From contig CAJFCJ010000003.1 of the NCBI GenBank assembly GCA_904063045.1, forward strand, positions 2,714,504 to 2,778,503: 64,000 nucleotides of DNA, in the 5' to 3' direction. The stretch comes from Dimorphilus gyrociliatus (lineage: Eukaryota > Annelida > Polychaeta > Dinophilidae). Made by a program: the position numbers and the translations under genes. The notes under the pieces are model-generated. The model did not search any database and was not told where the DNA came from. It saw only the letters and a program-made list of their open reading frames with translations. Shown here one piece after another: positions 24,904-36,800 of this stretch. Numbering within the stretch: the stretch's first letter is position 1; the number at the start of each line of letters is the position of its first letter.

Positions 24904-27900
24904 TTATGAATTGTTTGCTATTTTAGAACCACATAAGATGACTTTATCAGCTGGTACATTAGCTTTTGTAAATAAGTCTAAAACGTTGATCCCTGGAAAG
25001 ATTGACCATAATAAATAGACATAGGCTTTACCCAAACTTTTCATTTTTCTTCCATTTAAGACAACATCAGCAAATATATCATCCGTATCCCAAGAAAGAT
25101 TATTACTTATTTTCTTCGACTTTCTTATTACGTACAATGATTCTAAACAGTTGGATTTATTGAAATCTTTCTTAACGCAAAAACGCATCGTATAGTGTGT
25201 GTTAGGAGAAGGTCTCATACTACAGACACCGAATATATCATCTTCATAACTCAAAGGAGATTCTAAGTCTTTTCTAATCATTTCAGAAATAGCATCTTGT
25301 TTATCGGATTGTTTTGGATAGAGGTTTATAGCATTTGGACGTCCTGTGGCTATTCTAATTTTGAAATATGGCATTCTTTTCAAACGAACAACAGCTTTCT
25401 GACAGCTCTCTAGCACATTGTAAACGATATTCTCAGTCTGCTTCGCTGGTGGTGTTTCTTCTGTGTCATTTTCAAATTTTTTTTCATTATTTTCCTTTTC
25501 TCCATCAACCTTCTCATTAGTTAAAATTTCTTTCTTAAGAGCTATTTGGGACGAATTTTGGACACTATATAATTTACCCTTACTTTTTTTTCTCTTGGTC
25601 TTGTTGCTATCATTATCATAAGTTGTCTTTAATTTTTTCCTATTAGAATTCTTCTTTTTACTTTTATCTACCTTAATAAAAACAGATGGATTTATAGCTT
25701 CATCCCAATTTTTGACAAAACTTTGAGATCTTTTACCTTTTCTCTTTTGATTTTTAAACTTATTCTTTTGATTAACCTCACTATCTGGCCTATTCTCACT
25801 AGAAATATCACTATTATTTATATGACTAAAACTACTTTTCTCAAACCTGATCTGATCTGTTTCTGACTTTTCTGGTGTTGTCGTCAAATGTAGCACATCA
25901 GAAGATTCTTCTGAACTTAATGGGCAAGCTTCTTCTTTAGAAGAATTTGGCTGTAACAAATTTTGCTCACTATTAAACAATTCGGGACCATTACTATCTA
26001 CAATTTCTTCGTAAATGACAATATCATCATAAACATGATCATGACAGTAATCCATCGGTATTTCTAAAGTAAATTTTTGAGTTTCGAAGTCATTTTCTTG
26101 TTCCTGAGAGACTATAGCTTGTTCAGAATCTTCTTCTGTTATACCGATCGATCTATCAACCAATACTGGATTTTCAACCTCTGTCATTTCAACAATATTG
26201 TCATTTTCGTCTTCAGAGTTTCTAGAATCTGATTTTTCTTTCGGCTCTGCTGTGCTGGCACTTTCAGGAACTGGAGATGTAGAAGAGCTCTGAGAACAAC
26301 TACTTGTATGACTTTTACTCTTCCTTCTACTCGTAGAAGTAGAAATAGGTTGACTTAGAGGAGTTGAAGTATTTAAAGGATATTCTTCGGAAAATGATCT
26401 CAATGGCATGAGAATATCGCTCTTAGTGAAATGTGGACGACATAACTCGACAGATCTACACCTGGTTCTTTTGCATGGTCGTTTGACAACAGTTTTCGGT
26501 GGAAAATTAAAGCGTGTTTGAATATTTTTAACGATAATATTAGTTTCTGATTCTTCTGAATCTCCTGAGTTCTGAAATAGAGAATTATCAATCTCCTGAC
26601 TAGTAAACAAGGAAGCATCATCGTTAACTCTTGTGCTTTGTTGAATTTGAGATGAATGCGTATCTTTATCAGATTCAATAACTATAGTATCTTCTGATTG
26701 TTGCACATCAGGTTTCAACCTCCCTACTTCATATTTAAATTCTACTTCATAATCTTGAATTTTTTCTTCAGCTATTATATCAGTATGAATATTCTCCTCG
26801 AAGGATTCGCTATTGTCGACATATCCTAGATCTGAATCCTTTGTTACATTTGTTACCTGCCAATTGTCATTAGTATTTAAACATGGTTGATCGTTTTTAG
26901 TCCTTTTGAATAGAAATTTTAAATCATTTGCTGAATTACAACTGCTTGTCCTTGTTCTCTGCGAGAAACAGCAAATTATAGGTAAATAACTCTGTATACA
27001 AATAACAATAGATTAGAATACAAACGGTATTTTCGTCATTCTGCTCTGTAGATTTTGTTCCAGTTCTTTCTTGAGACTGCTGTAAAAGTAAAAGTAAAAG
27101 TACGAATATATTAGTATACATACATATATGTAAACATATTCTGTAAATACGTATATAAGTTTTACCCGTCGTGTTTGTTGTTTCTTTTCATAACGTTTAA
27201 TAAGGTCAGTCAAGTGTATTACATTTAAAAGCGGTTCCCATGTATCGTCTTCCTTCCCATAGCCAGCCCACCTAATTAAATACTGAATTTCTCCCTACGC
27301 AATCAAAAGAATGAATTATTTCATGAACAACATATAGCCTACGACTTTTATCAGTGTATTTTTATAACTTGCTCTAGATAATATTTCTGTCTATTACTGT
27401 ACACTTGCTTTTAATTTAATAGACCCAACAACAATAAGCCAAACAATTAAAGAACAGATATATCTATATTTTAAAAGTCATCCATTATAAATTCAAAGGA
27501 ACAACACTTTTTTATTTATAATATAGAATTTAATATGTTAATAAATTACAGGTTTTGAATGCTATATATCCCTATAAAACATGAACTATCCGCCGCTAAT
27601 TTCTTTTATTATTCATATATTAGCTATAATTTTTAGCCGAGGAAAAGTAATAGACTATCTTTCTTTCTGAGAGGGTGCTGCTATTCTACATACTTTTAAA
27701 CGCTTTAAATAGTATGTAAAAGATAATTAATAGTTCATTAATTATACCTTTATCATCCGTCTGCCAACAATTTTTTGAACAGCATACAAACCGACTGGCT
27801 GCTCTTCTGCATCTTGAATATCTGTATCTGACTCCTCCGACCTGGGCGATAATAAAGTATTTAGCTAATGAACAGCAAATATAATATGCCAATAACAATT

Positions 27901-27947
27901 TTAGGACAATAAAGTAATTTTAACAATGTGTAACTACTGGCTTCCAT
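24904..27947 (-). CDS. Chromodomain protein with long disordered region and novel C-terminus
   Basis: Five exons: 27925-27947 (start, weak GTTAAA donor), 27748-27841, 27166-27294, 27026-27079 and 24904-26958, giving about 784 residues with consistent phases. Residues ~23-75 form a chromodomain (YAVQKIVGRR, then YLIRWAGYGKEDDTWEPLLNV), with aromatic residues expected to bind methyl-lysine, as in HP1/CBX/CDY/MPP8 proteins. Residues ~80-600 are low-complexity, Ser/Glu/Lys-rich and contain basic patches that could serve as nuclear localisation signals. The last ~150 residues (from about ESCQKAVVRLKRMPYF to the end) look folded, with regular hydrophobic spacing, but match no family I recognise. 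Absence of a chromo-shadow domain argues against HP1. Likely a heterochromatin reader; the first coding exon is the least certain. Confidence 0.75.
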
Positions 27948-28471
27948 CCTGTAAATATGCTGTTAAGCAGGATCAGTTTCTTAAAATTGACGATAGTATT
28001 GCGTCTCATTGAATGATTGTATATTCTTCACGACAAAATATTAGTTACAAATATAAAAATAAGATTGAATAAGTTGAACGTTACATTTGAACTCACATAA
28101 CGCTAAAAAACAAACATGAAACAAGCAACTTCTCCTTTGTGCAGTGATGAATTACTCTGGAAATGTAACGTACATAAATGTAGACTGGGTGTTACTAAAT
28201 AGAGTAAAGAGTGGAGCGGGTATTGCTATACGTAAATAAACTAGCGTGTTATAAATGCTCAATAAACAGTGTGTAAAGCCGTTTTAGAATGAAGTAAAGC
28301 ATTGATAAGATTATTATTATTTCTTTCAACTAATATATCCATTCATAGGTGAATATATATTAAAAGTTAAGATATGTAAAGAAACTTTTAATTAAAAGCA
28401 AATATTTGTGAACGCATATAAATTAATAAATAAGATGATTGATCTTCCTTCACTAATTAAACGCAATAAGG

Positions 28472-28503
28472 GAGAGAGAGAGAGAGCGCGCGAGAGAGAG
28501 AGA
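28472..28503. repeat. (GA)n tract with central GCGCGC
   Basis: A GA repeat of about 32 bp interrupted by a short GCGCGC core, in the intergenic stretch 27,948-28,939. The rest of that stretch is AT-rich with A/T homopolymers and no supported exon. Confidence 0.9.
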
Positions 28504-28939
28504 AATCTAGTAAAATACGTTAATTTTTATAAAAATTCAATTAATTAATATTCTTGATGAAAATTTAAATAAATTCTAAGCTATTAGACTCTTTTTTTCT
28601 TTATTTATATTAATAATCGTGATATGTTAATTATTTTCAATTGCCTTTCTCAAATTCAGTTCACAATATATATATATATATACATAATGTATATGCATAT
28701 ATGTATATAAGATGTCGTGTAATTCAGTAATGCTCTCCTGTTTTCTTTTTTACTATGAAAAGAGAAAATCAATAAGACTTTTTTTTTCTGTTTTTTATTT
28801 CCTTTTTTTTACATTTTAGAATTTCTTCCATTTTGTTTTTAAAAAAAAACAGAAGTTTAATAAAATCTAAGTTATTTCTAAGAGAGAGGAACCTGTTATG
28901 AATATTATAAGGTGTATTTTCATGTTTTTTTTTTTAACT

Positions 28940-30952
28940 TTATTTTCTTCTTAATGAGTTCATAGGAGTAGATGACGATGTACCTGGTATACTAAGACTT
29001 CTAGGTAATGCCTTAGGTGTGTCTCTTATTGAGAAATAAGTTCTTGGAATTCCACCTCCGGTTGCCATTTTACTTCCATTTCCAGTTTCGAAATTTCTTA
29101 ATTGACAATTAGGACATACATTTTTATAGTTCTGACTACTCTCTTTCTTAATTTTATCTTTTTCAATCTTATTTAAATGCTCTTGTTTAGTCTTTTTACA
29201 ACAGAGGCAAATACAATTTAATAGAATTAAAAGAACAAGTAGTATCGTATTTAGTATTAACCAAATAAAGAGTCCCTTGAATAATTCGGAACTATTAATA
29301 ATATCAAGGAAACCTAAGGAAAGAAGAAGAAATGTAAATTTTTATCCATCAATTATTTAAAGTACATATTCTTTATTACCTCCACCTTGGAATATTTTCA
29401 TTATTTTACCTAGTGGATTGCTGGGTGGCCTCATTTTCTTGCAAGTTGGTAAATCAATTTTCTTGTTTCCTTTACAAATAATTACTTACATTTATATTAC
29501 TATACAAGTATATAATATATCTCATAACTACTACTAAATTTTTTATAGTAACCTGATTTAAAAGTAAAACCAATATAAAATCGATATGGAAAGTTGATCT
29601 TATTGAATTTAATTCCAGTTTTTTTTTTCAACTCCTTTTCTTCAGCAACGTATACATCGGAACCCTTTCCAGTCTTATACGCAATAAGACCTTGAACATT
29701 TTTATTATAATAGCTAATAATATCCCCTCTCTGTAGCTTAATTTGTTGTTGTTTGCATAAAGTTACCTTTGATGTTAATGTTTTGTTTCGGAATAAATTA
29801 CAATAATTAATTCCTGTATTCTTATTTTATTTAAAACAGTGAAAAAAACCTTTTTTTCTCCTTTTTTTGTAGAAGAAACGGTAACGTTACCAATGATTTG
29901 TAAAAGCCCACCAGTAATTGTACTTTGATTGGGGCGTTTTCTCAAAAAGAATATATCTACAGAACCTCCATTAGCAAACCCAATCCATATTTGTGTAACA
30001 ACAGCATTGTGATAAACTGTTAAATCTTTTATAAGAAATATCTTGTTTGCTCCAGAAGATATAAAATTATCTAATGATGACGCTTTATATCCCAGAGAAG
30101 TTCCATATATAGGATTATCTGTTGACGAAGGAAATATCTCTAAATCAGCTTCTGTAGTTAACTCTGAATGAAAAAAGAATATAAAAGCTATATTACTATA
30201 GACTGTAATGCATAAGGCAAACTCTTAACTTGTCTCATAGAATGCCTCGATAGAAAAATCCAAATTCAACGGAGAACTTGAAAATTCTAATGTCATACCA
30301 ACTTTTGTATCAAAACCTTGCTGTAACGTCTACAATTCAAGATAATTAATGTCATTTGAACGAAATATGTATATTTATGTCTTTACTGGCGTGGTAAGTG
30401 GATAAGTTATAGCTGATTCTCCAGTTTTTATAATTCTATATGCTAAACAATCTTTATCCTGTTCATTATAAAATCCTAATATATCAACAGAGAGGAGTTT
30501 AACAGGCACTTCTGGAACAATCTGCGTATAATAATCTATACTAGATTATCGTTTTTTTTATAGAAGAAATGAACTGTATATTTTACAAACATCTACTATT
30601 GCTGGAAAACTTTCGACAGTTTCACTTTTCTGCCAAATTAATGTCATTTGTCGTCGCCCATCGGAATGAGATGTTACCAATCGCCAAATTTGGAATCTAA
30701 TTCTTCCAGCAGCAACGAATTTAGCTCTTATCTTTGTAAGTGTACCACCCGTAAAAGTTCTATCAGAAAGCATGAAAATTCCTCTAGAATTTGAACTTCG
30801 TCCAGCATCCGTTTCCAATTGTCTTCCCAAGCGCAATTCCATTGCTAAATATATCATAATTTTAAATAAACCTACATATTTTTCATGATAAATAATTAAC
30901 TATTACCGTAATTAATAATAAACAAATTAAGAAGTATTATATAGAATCTCAT
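28940..30952 (-). CDS. Single-pass membrane protein with two copies of an unknown ectodomain module
   Basis: Eight exons inferred: 30907-30952 (start), 30591-30844, 30387-30521, 30230-30329, ~29855-30163, ~29553-29770, 29380-29469 and 28940-29313; about 507 residues. Exon 1 encodes a hydrophobic signal peptide (MRFYIILLNLFIIN). Two modules of ~160-170 residues follow. In module 1, GGTLTKIRAKF...FQIWR is followed by VKLLSVDILGFYN. In module 2, VVTQIWIGFANGG...FFLRKR is followed by IKLQRGDIISYYN. A ~23-residue helix (residues ~395-420, ending CICLCCKK) crosses the membrane, and a ~100-residue basic tail ends in Lys. Likely a cell-surface receptor or adhesion protein. No named domain was recognised, and the boundary of exons 5 and 6 is unresolved. 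Confidence 0.65.
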
Positions 30953-31761
30953 GGTTCTGATAACTTCGTTAAACGCATTTAAACTGAAAAACTTTTAAAC
31001 TAGAACTTTTAACTAATCATTAGTAAATACTGTAAAACGATATAATTACAATATAAAGCTACCACGTAATAGCTAAAAAGTTCAATATAATTAAGTGTCT
31101 TAATATATTAAAATTATTAGAATAGTAAAGTTTTGCATCTCATATTAGTTTTCATTATCTGCTACATAAAAAATTTGGATATAGGCCACAGGACATGCAA
31201 ATTATTAGGTAATTGTAGTAAACACATTCCCTAATATCACTAAAAATTAGAAAACCTTTAAATAATTAATTAATTGTAACGAAACAATATGAAAAATTAG
31301 TTAAAAGTAGATAATTACATTCTAATACGATTGAAAAATTATAGAATTTATTTTCTTTAAAAAAAACAGAAACTGAATATAGGTATTTTAGTAATTTTTT
31401 GCGAAACTATAAGTTCATATTCTAGAACACTTTTTTATTTCATGATTCATAAGTTTCTATATTGTGAAATCATCATATTAGTAAGAAAAAATCAATACTA
31501 ATTACATTTTACTTTAGATTATATAAATAAGGCACTTCACAATCAGTTTACTTCATATCGATTACGTAAAAAAATGAAAGAACACGTAATTACATTTGCT
31601 ATTTTACATTATCTATGGCCTAAATGTTAAAAAAATGTTAAGTAATCGATTAAAAAAACCTATCATCGTGAAAAATATTTCAAGTTATTTCGGGAAACCG
31701 AAAGTGTTAGCTACTATATAAAGCAATAATTTAGATAGATCTTATTTTATTGAAATACAAC
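30953..31761. promoter_or_regulatory. Divergent intergenic region between membrane protein and MGG gene 1
   Basis: 809 bp between start codons on opposite strands. It is AT-rich with no supported exon. A shared or bidirectional regulatory region is plausible from position alone. Confidence 0.35.
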
Positions 31762-32413
31762 ATGGGAGGATGGCTCAGTAGATTTTATGATGAAGAAGAA
31801 GAGGTTCCTCAGCCTCAACAGATCCAAAGATCAAGAACTATCCCTTATAGTGACGCTTCAGCTGCTATATCCACTCCGATACAATTTTCGTTAGGTAGAG
31901 AAAGTTTCCATGCCGCTGTTGAACCTCATAAAGAATATGCGCATTTCGCAATTGAAGATGTGTATACTTGGAGAGATAATACTTCGCATAGAATTTCGCC
32001 CCTTCATATTCGATACTCACAGGATGCAATATTTTATAAATTTCAAGCGAAAGATCATAGAGCCATGAAAGAGATAGCTACAGTTGCCGAGGATTTAATA
32101 ACGGGATATATAAAAGTTTCAGATTTTCCCAAAATTAAAGTTATCTTGTTTGAAGGAAATTTACATAGTCTAGACAATAGAAGATTGTGGGTTTTCAAAC
32201 AATATCAAAAATACAAACAAGACTTAGAAATCGATGTAAGATTTTTTTTATTAATTGTATTTTGCTATTATTTTATTTTAGCCTTTTCTTATAAATTATC
32301 TATTTATACAGGTGATATTCTGTACTAAAGTTCTTCCTCATCAATACAAAAAGTTCACTACAAGGAATTCTGGACGTTCTATTAACGTTGTGAAAAGCAT
32401 AAATCATGAATGA
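31762..32413 (+). CDS. N-myristoylation-type MGG protein 1 with DNRRLW domain
   Basis: Two exons, 31762-32235 and 32312-32413, encode 191 residues. The ATG gives MGGWLSRFYDEEEE, and Gly at position 2 with a small/basic context suits N-myristoylation. Residues ~55-190 form a domain shared with the next gene: ISPLHIRYSQDAIFYKFQAK, SDFPKIKVILFEGNL, then SLDNRRLWVFKQYQK and a KKFTTRNSGRS tail. The order (a sequence like SPxHIRxxQ, a central IxV strand, then DNRRLW) resembles ParB/sulfiredoxin-like folds, but catalytic residues are not demonstrable. The intron is placed identically in both paralogues. An AATAAA follows at 32,509. No function is assigned. Confidence 0.75.
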
Positions 32414-32737
32414 AGATGCATGAAGTCAGTTTGGAAACCAAAGAGGCTGATTATCCTAATTTCTTTTTAGAAATATATAACATTTCTTAATAGTTCTTTC
32501 AATGATTCAATAAACTTTAAATGAATAAAACGGCTCAAATACACATTTTACTTTACTTTCAAATCTTTTCAAAGTTATTTAAGAATAACAGCTTTTGCTT
32601 TACTACGAAATATTGATTAATAATGGCCTATAGAGAAATAAGCCTATCATTCTTGTTTCGTTTCTCAAAAATGAAAATTTTAGAAAACATTATGAAAGTA
32701 GAGATTTTAGCAGTGACTTTCCTTTCTTGTCTCAGCA

Positions 32738-33595
32738 ATGGGGGGACAGCTATGTTGCTATAAAAGTAGAAAGGATGAAAGGAGTAACAATTTCAATCAT
32801 CAGAGTGATAACCATAATGTGCTTGATAGACCAGCTCCAATACTACATAATCAAGTAAGAAGATCACAACAGCCTGTCATCAGAAAGTTGTACCAAGAAG
32901 ATTCACCTCTTGAAACACCTAATTTCGATAATGCGAGAGTATCGAATGACACAAGCAGAAGTTGTCACGTTGATAATTCGTACTTAAATTATTCACCTGG
33001 AATTTTTCTGCCAAAAATACATCAAAATGCAAGAACTACCTCCCAATACACTACTAGAAACTGGAAAATAGTATATTCGGATATAAAGGTTATCGCAGAT
33101 GAGAGTGACGGTAGCAATTTAGACTCTCCGGGAGAATTTTCTATCGAACAAATTAAAAATTGGAGGTATAATAATCTATATGATATTTCTCCAGCCCATC
33201 TCCGATTTTGTCAGGATACAATATTTTACAAATTTCAAGCAAAGTCCCATACAGATATGAAAACAATTAAGTCGGTTCTTGAGAGTTTATTAAATGGTGA
33301 ATGTAAAATTTCGGATTTCCCCCCAATTCAAGTGGTTTTAAAAGAAAACTTGCTATATACACTCGATAATAGGAGATTATGGCTTTTTAAGCAATATCAG
33401 AAACAGCATAAAGATATCATGATAAAGGTATTTTTTATGTTAGTTTAAACGTTAATTAGCTATATCATTAATACATATACTGTATAGGTTGAATACCTTG
33501 AACTAACCTCTAAACATCAACTCAAATTTACGACGAAAAATAAAGGATCGTCAATCAAAATTGAAAGAAAACCCAAACACAGCCGTAGACAATAG
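32738..33595 (+). CDS. N-myristoylation/palmitoylation-type MGG protein 2, paralogue of gene 1
   Basis: Exons 32738-33427 and 33488-33595 encode 265 residues. The start MGGQLCCYKSRK combines a Gly2 with adjacent cysteines, the usual dual-acylation signature of membrane-anchored signalling proteins. A disordered region (~12-120) absent from the shorter neighbour is followed by the shared domain: IKNWRYNN, ISPAHLRFCQDTIFYKFQAK, SDFPPIQVVL, TLDNRRLWLFKQYQK. The basic tail again contains KFTTKNKGSS. It arose by tandem duplication, with 324 bp between the genes. AATAAA lies at 33,790. Confidence 0.75.
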
Positions 33596-33837
33596 AATAA
33601 ACTTCAGCTATTAAGTGTTTCTCCATTAGATTTTTTTAAAGATCTAAATTTATATTTGTTAAAGTACAACTAATTGAAATTACTGAAAGAATACAGTGAT
33701 TATAAATGAATACATAAGTGTATCTTTTTTCATAAAACTATCCTTATAATTGCTTTGAATATATTGAAAATAACAGCAGTAATATTTAAAATAAAGAAGA
33801 GACAAAGGTAACAATTTTTATTTTGACTAATCACTTT

Positions 33838-36800
33838 CTAAATTGTGCATTTATCGACTCCAGCACCGTCTAAAGCTTCCTTTGATAAATTTAACGTATT
33901 AAATACACCAGGTTCAACGGCAATTCGAACTTGATATAAGCATCCATTTAATCCAGTTTTAAACAACTGCTTAGTAGATAAGCTAACCCTTTCTCTGTCT
34001 CCTCCTATATAGTTTATAGAATATTTTTAATTGAAAATATTTATGATCAATATTTTATTATAATTTACCAAAGATGACTGGCGAATTATCAGCAAAATTG
34101 ATACTTTCCCCTGAATAAACACCTTGGAATCTTGTTGTTCGCCCTGAAGTCTCAGTCAATTCAAGTGATATAGCTTGACTATATCTTTAACGAATATATA
34201 GTATACAGTACAATTATATATACTTAATAAAAGTATATGTTCTACTTACTTAGAGACTGTAATTTGAATAAACCGTCCGATTTCAATACTAATATTAGTA
34301 GAAATAGAAGCGGCACCATTGTTTAGTTTAGATCTACAAAATTTAATAAAAGTTATCTTCAATTGTGTTTACAATCGATCAGTATATTTAACTGACCGAA
34401 ATATTATCTTTCTCTCCTTTATTCCTAAAGCTATATATTCTTTATCAATTCTACCTCTCCACATTATCAATTGATCTTCTCTACTATTTGTCTTAAATAT
34501 TATTTCAACAGCGGAATGAGTTGTCCTGAAAGTAGCCAATTCTTAGTTTACCTTTAAATAGACTAAGGGTCTGTTAATTTTTAAAATTTGTCTTACCCAA
34601 ATATATTATTCTTATATGCTAGAAATCCATAACCATTCATTGAAATAATATTAGATGCAGACATTGCTGTATATGTGTTGAAAGCTACAGTTTTCAGTGT
34701 ATTTGTGTAAAGTATACAAACCCAATTCGCATTTTTCACCAGTAAATCCAAGGGGACATCTACACCATGGCTTTGAATTTATGGTTATACAAACTCCTTT
34801 ATTTGAACAAGGTTTTGAGCAATCTGAATTTAGGCAAAGACTCCCTAATCGTCCAACTGGACATACGCATTCATAGCCATTCTCAAATTTTAAACACTGG
34901 GCAGAAGAATGGCATAGGTTCTCATCACAGCCTTTTGTAGGGCAATTCGTTACACCACGTCCTTTCCTGACAGCTTGGCGATTATCATTCAGTTTAATGT
35001 TTCTAAAGCATCCATTAAATCCTTAATAAAGTACAAGTATTCTAAATATAAAAATATGTCCTAGATATTGATCTAACATTTACCCTTTCCAGCGCTATCT
35101 TTTTCTAATTCCGGGAAACTGTGTAATTTTGGTACTCCTCCAAAGAATACAGGAAATTTAGGTGTAAATAATGATATATCGAATCTATAAATAGTATTCT
35201 GCAAATTCAGCACTGATAATAATAGATAATAGAACAAACCTTTTCTTTAAATCTATATATCCTCTAACGATAGCTGTTATGCTAGTATTATCGAACAAAA
35301 TATTAATATATAACCAAGAATTTAAGCGAATATTTTGAATATCGGTCGACCAAACTTGATTTTCATTGAATAACTTTAAACTAAGTAAATCTGCCCTCAA
35401 TAAACCAACTAAAAATAGTTATTTTTACATAATAAATTTAGCATCTTTTGATTAAATAAAAAATACTAACCAAAGTAATTTTTACTTGTACCAAAAAACA
35501 AAAGAATTCCATTCGCCTGTTCAGGTTTTATCTCGAATGATATTTCTGTTTTAATATTGATTATAACATTTTCAATTTCAATATATCCTCCCCCTGAAAG
35601 TCTTGGTGTGTCTATTGTTGTTCTTGTACTGCAATCGCTTCCGATAAAACCAATATTGCATATACATTCACTTTGTGTTTTACCATTGAATTGGCAAGTA
35701 CCACTGACACAATTGATATTACAAGGACGATTCGAACAGGTGTTTATTGATTGAGAAGTAATAAATTTTGATTCATCCAACGATGCCCAATTGTTTTCAA
35801 GACTAACCTAAAAAAATTTGATGATATGTTAAATAGAGAATCAACAATTAATAATAATTAATCAAAAAGAAAATAGTAATTACATATATATTACTAATGC
35901 AGCCTTCTAAACCATTAATTAACGGCAAACTCTTTAAAATTTGATGATCATAGGCCTGATAACCGCCTATATAACATTCTAATTTTTTGGCCAAGAGCGT
36001 TTCTAGTCCCGGAGTTTGACCTTGTACTTCGATAAGATCATTTAAGTATATAATTAAAAGTTTTTTCTCCTTAACAACTTTTAATTTTAGAAAAGTATTT
36101 AATGGTAAAAGATTCCTTCCCTGTAAATTTATTGGACCAGGACCTATTTAAATGAAAGAAATCAAAGTTAGGAGATTGTAAAGATTTAATTAATCACAAT
36201 TAATTATATAATACTTATATTATTATTATCTATGTCATATCTCAAGATTAATGATACTAATCTATTAAACTATTAAAAATAAAAATATTGACAATACCTA
36301 AGTTCATTGACGCTATTAGGTATCGATTACTAACACCAAACACCAAATAACTCTTTTCTAAATCTCCTGCAAGTGCGATAAGGCCAGATGACGATGATAT
36401 TTGAAAATCCATTTCCATAGCAAAATTGTTAACATTATCGTTCGTAATGGAAAAGCTCATAAAACTATTTCCAGTAAGAGATGGATTAAAATTTGACGTT
36501 GCCACTGATAAATAATAATAATAATAATGCATTCCAAACGTTTTACTTTTAAACTATGATATATACCTGTTGAGCAATTTTTTCCAATGTACGTTGAAGG
36601 ACATACGCAAAGATAAGCACCACCTGATCCAGGTTTACAAGAACCTCTTAAACAAGGTGAATTATCGCATATGGATTTTTCACAAAAAACTCCGCTATAA
36701 CCATCTTTACAATTGCATCTAAACGACGTTGGGGACAAGTTCACACACACTCCATTGTTCTGACAATTTACATTATCGCATGCTCTTATGAGAATAGAGC

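Noticed and set aside
36457-36540. Possible separate short EGF protein ending in Ile-rich sequence
   Set aside because: The Ile-rich tail is intron read-through; the EGF exon ends at the NCST codon group and splices to the LamG exon starting ATSNFNPSL.
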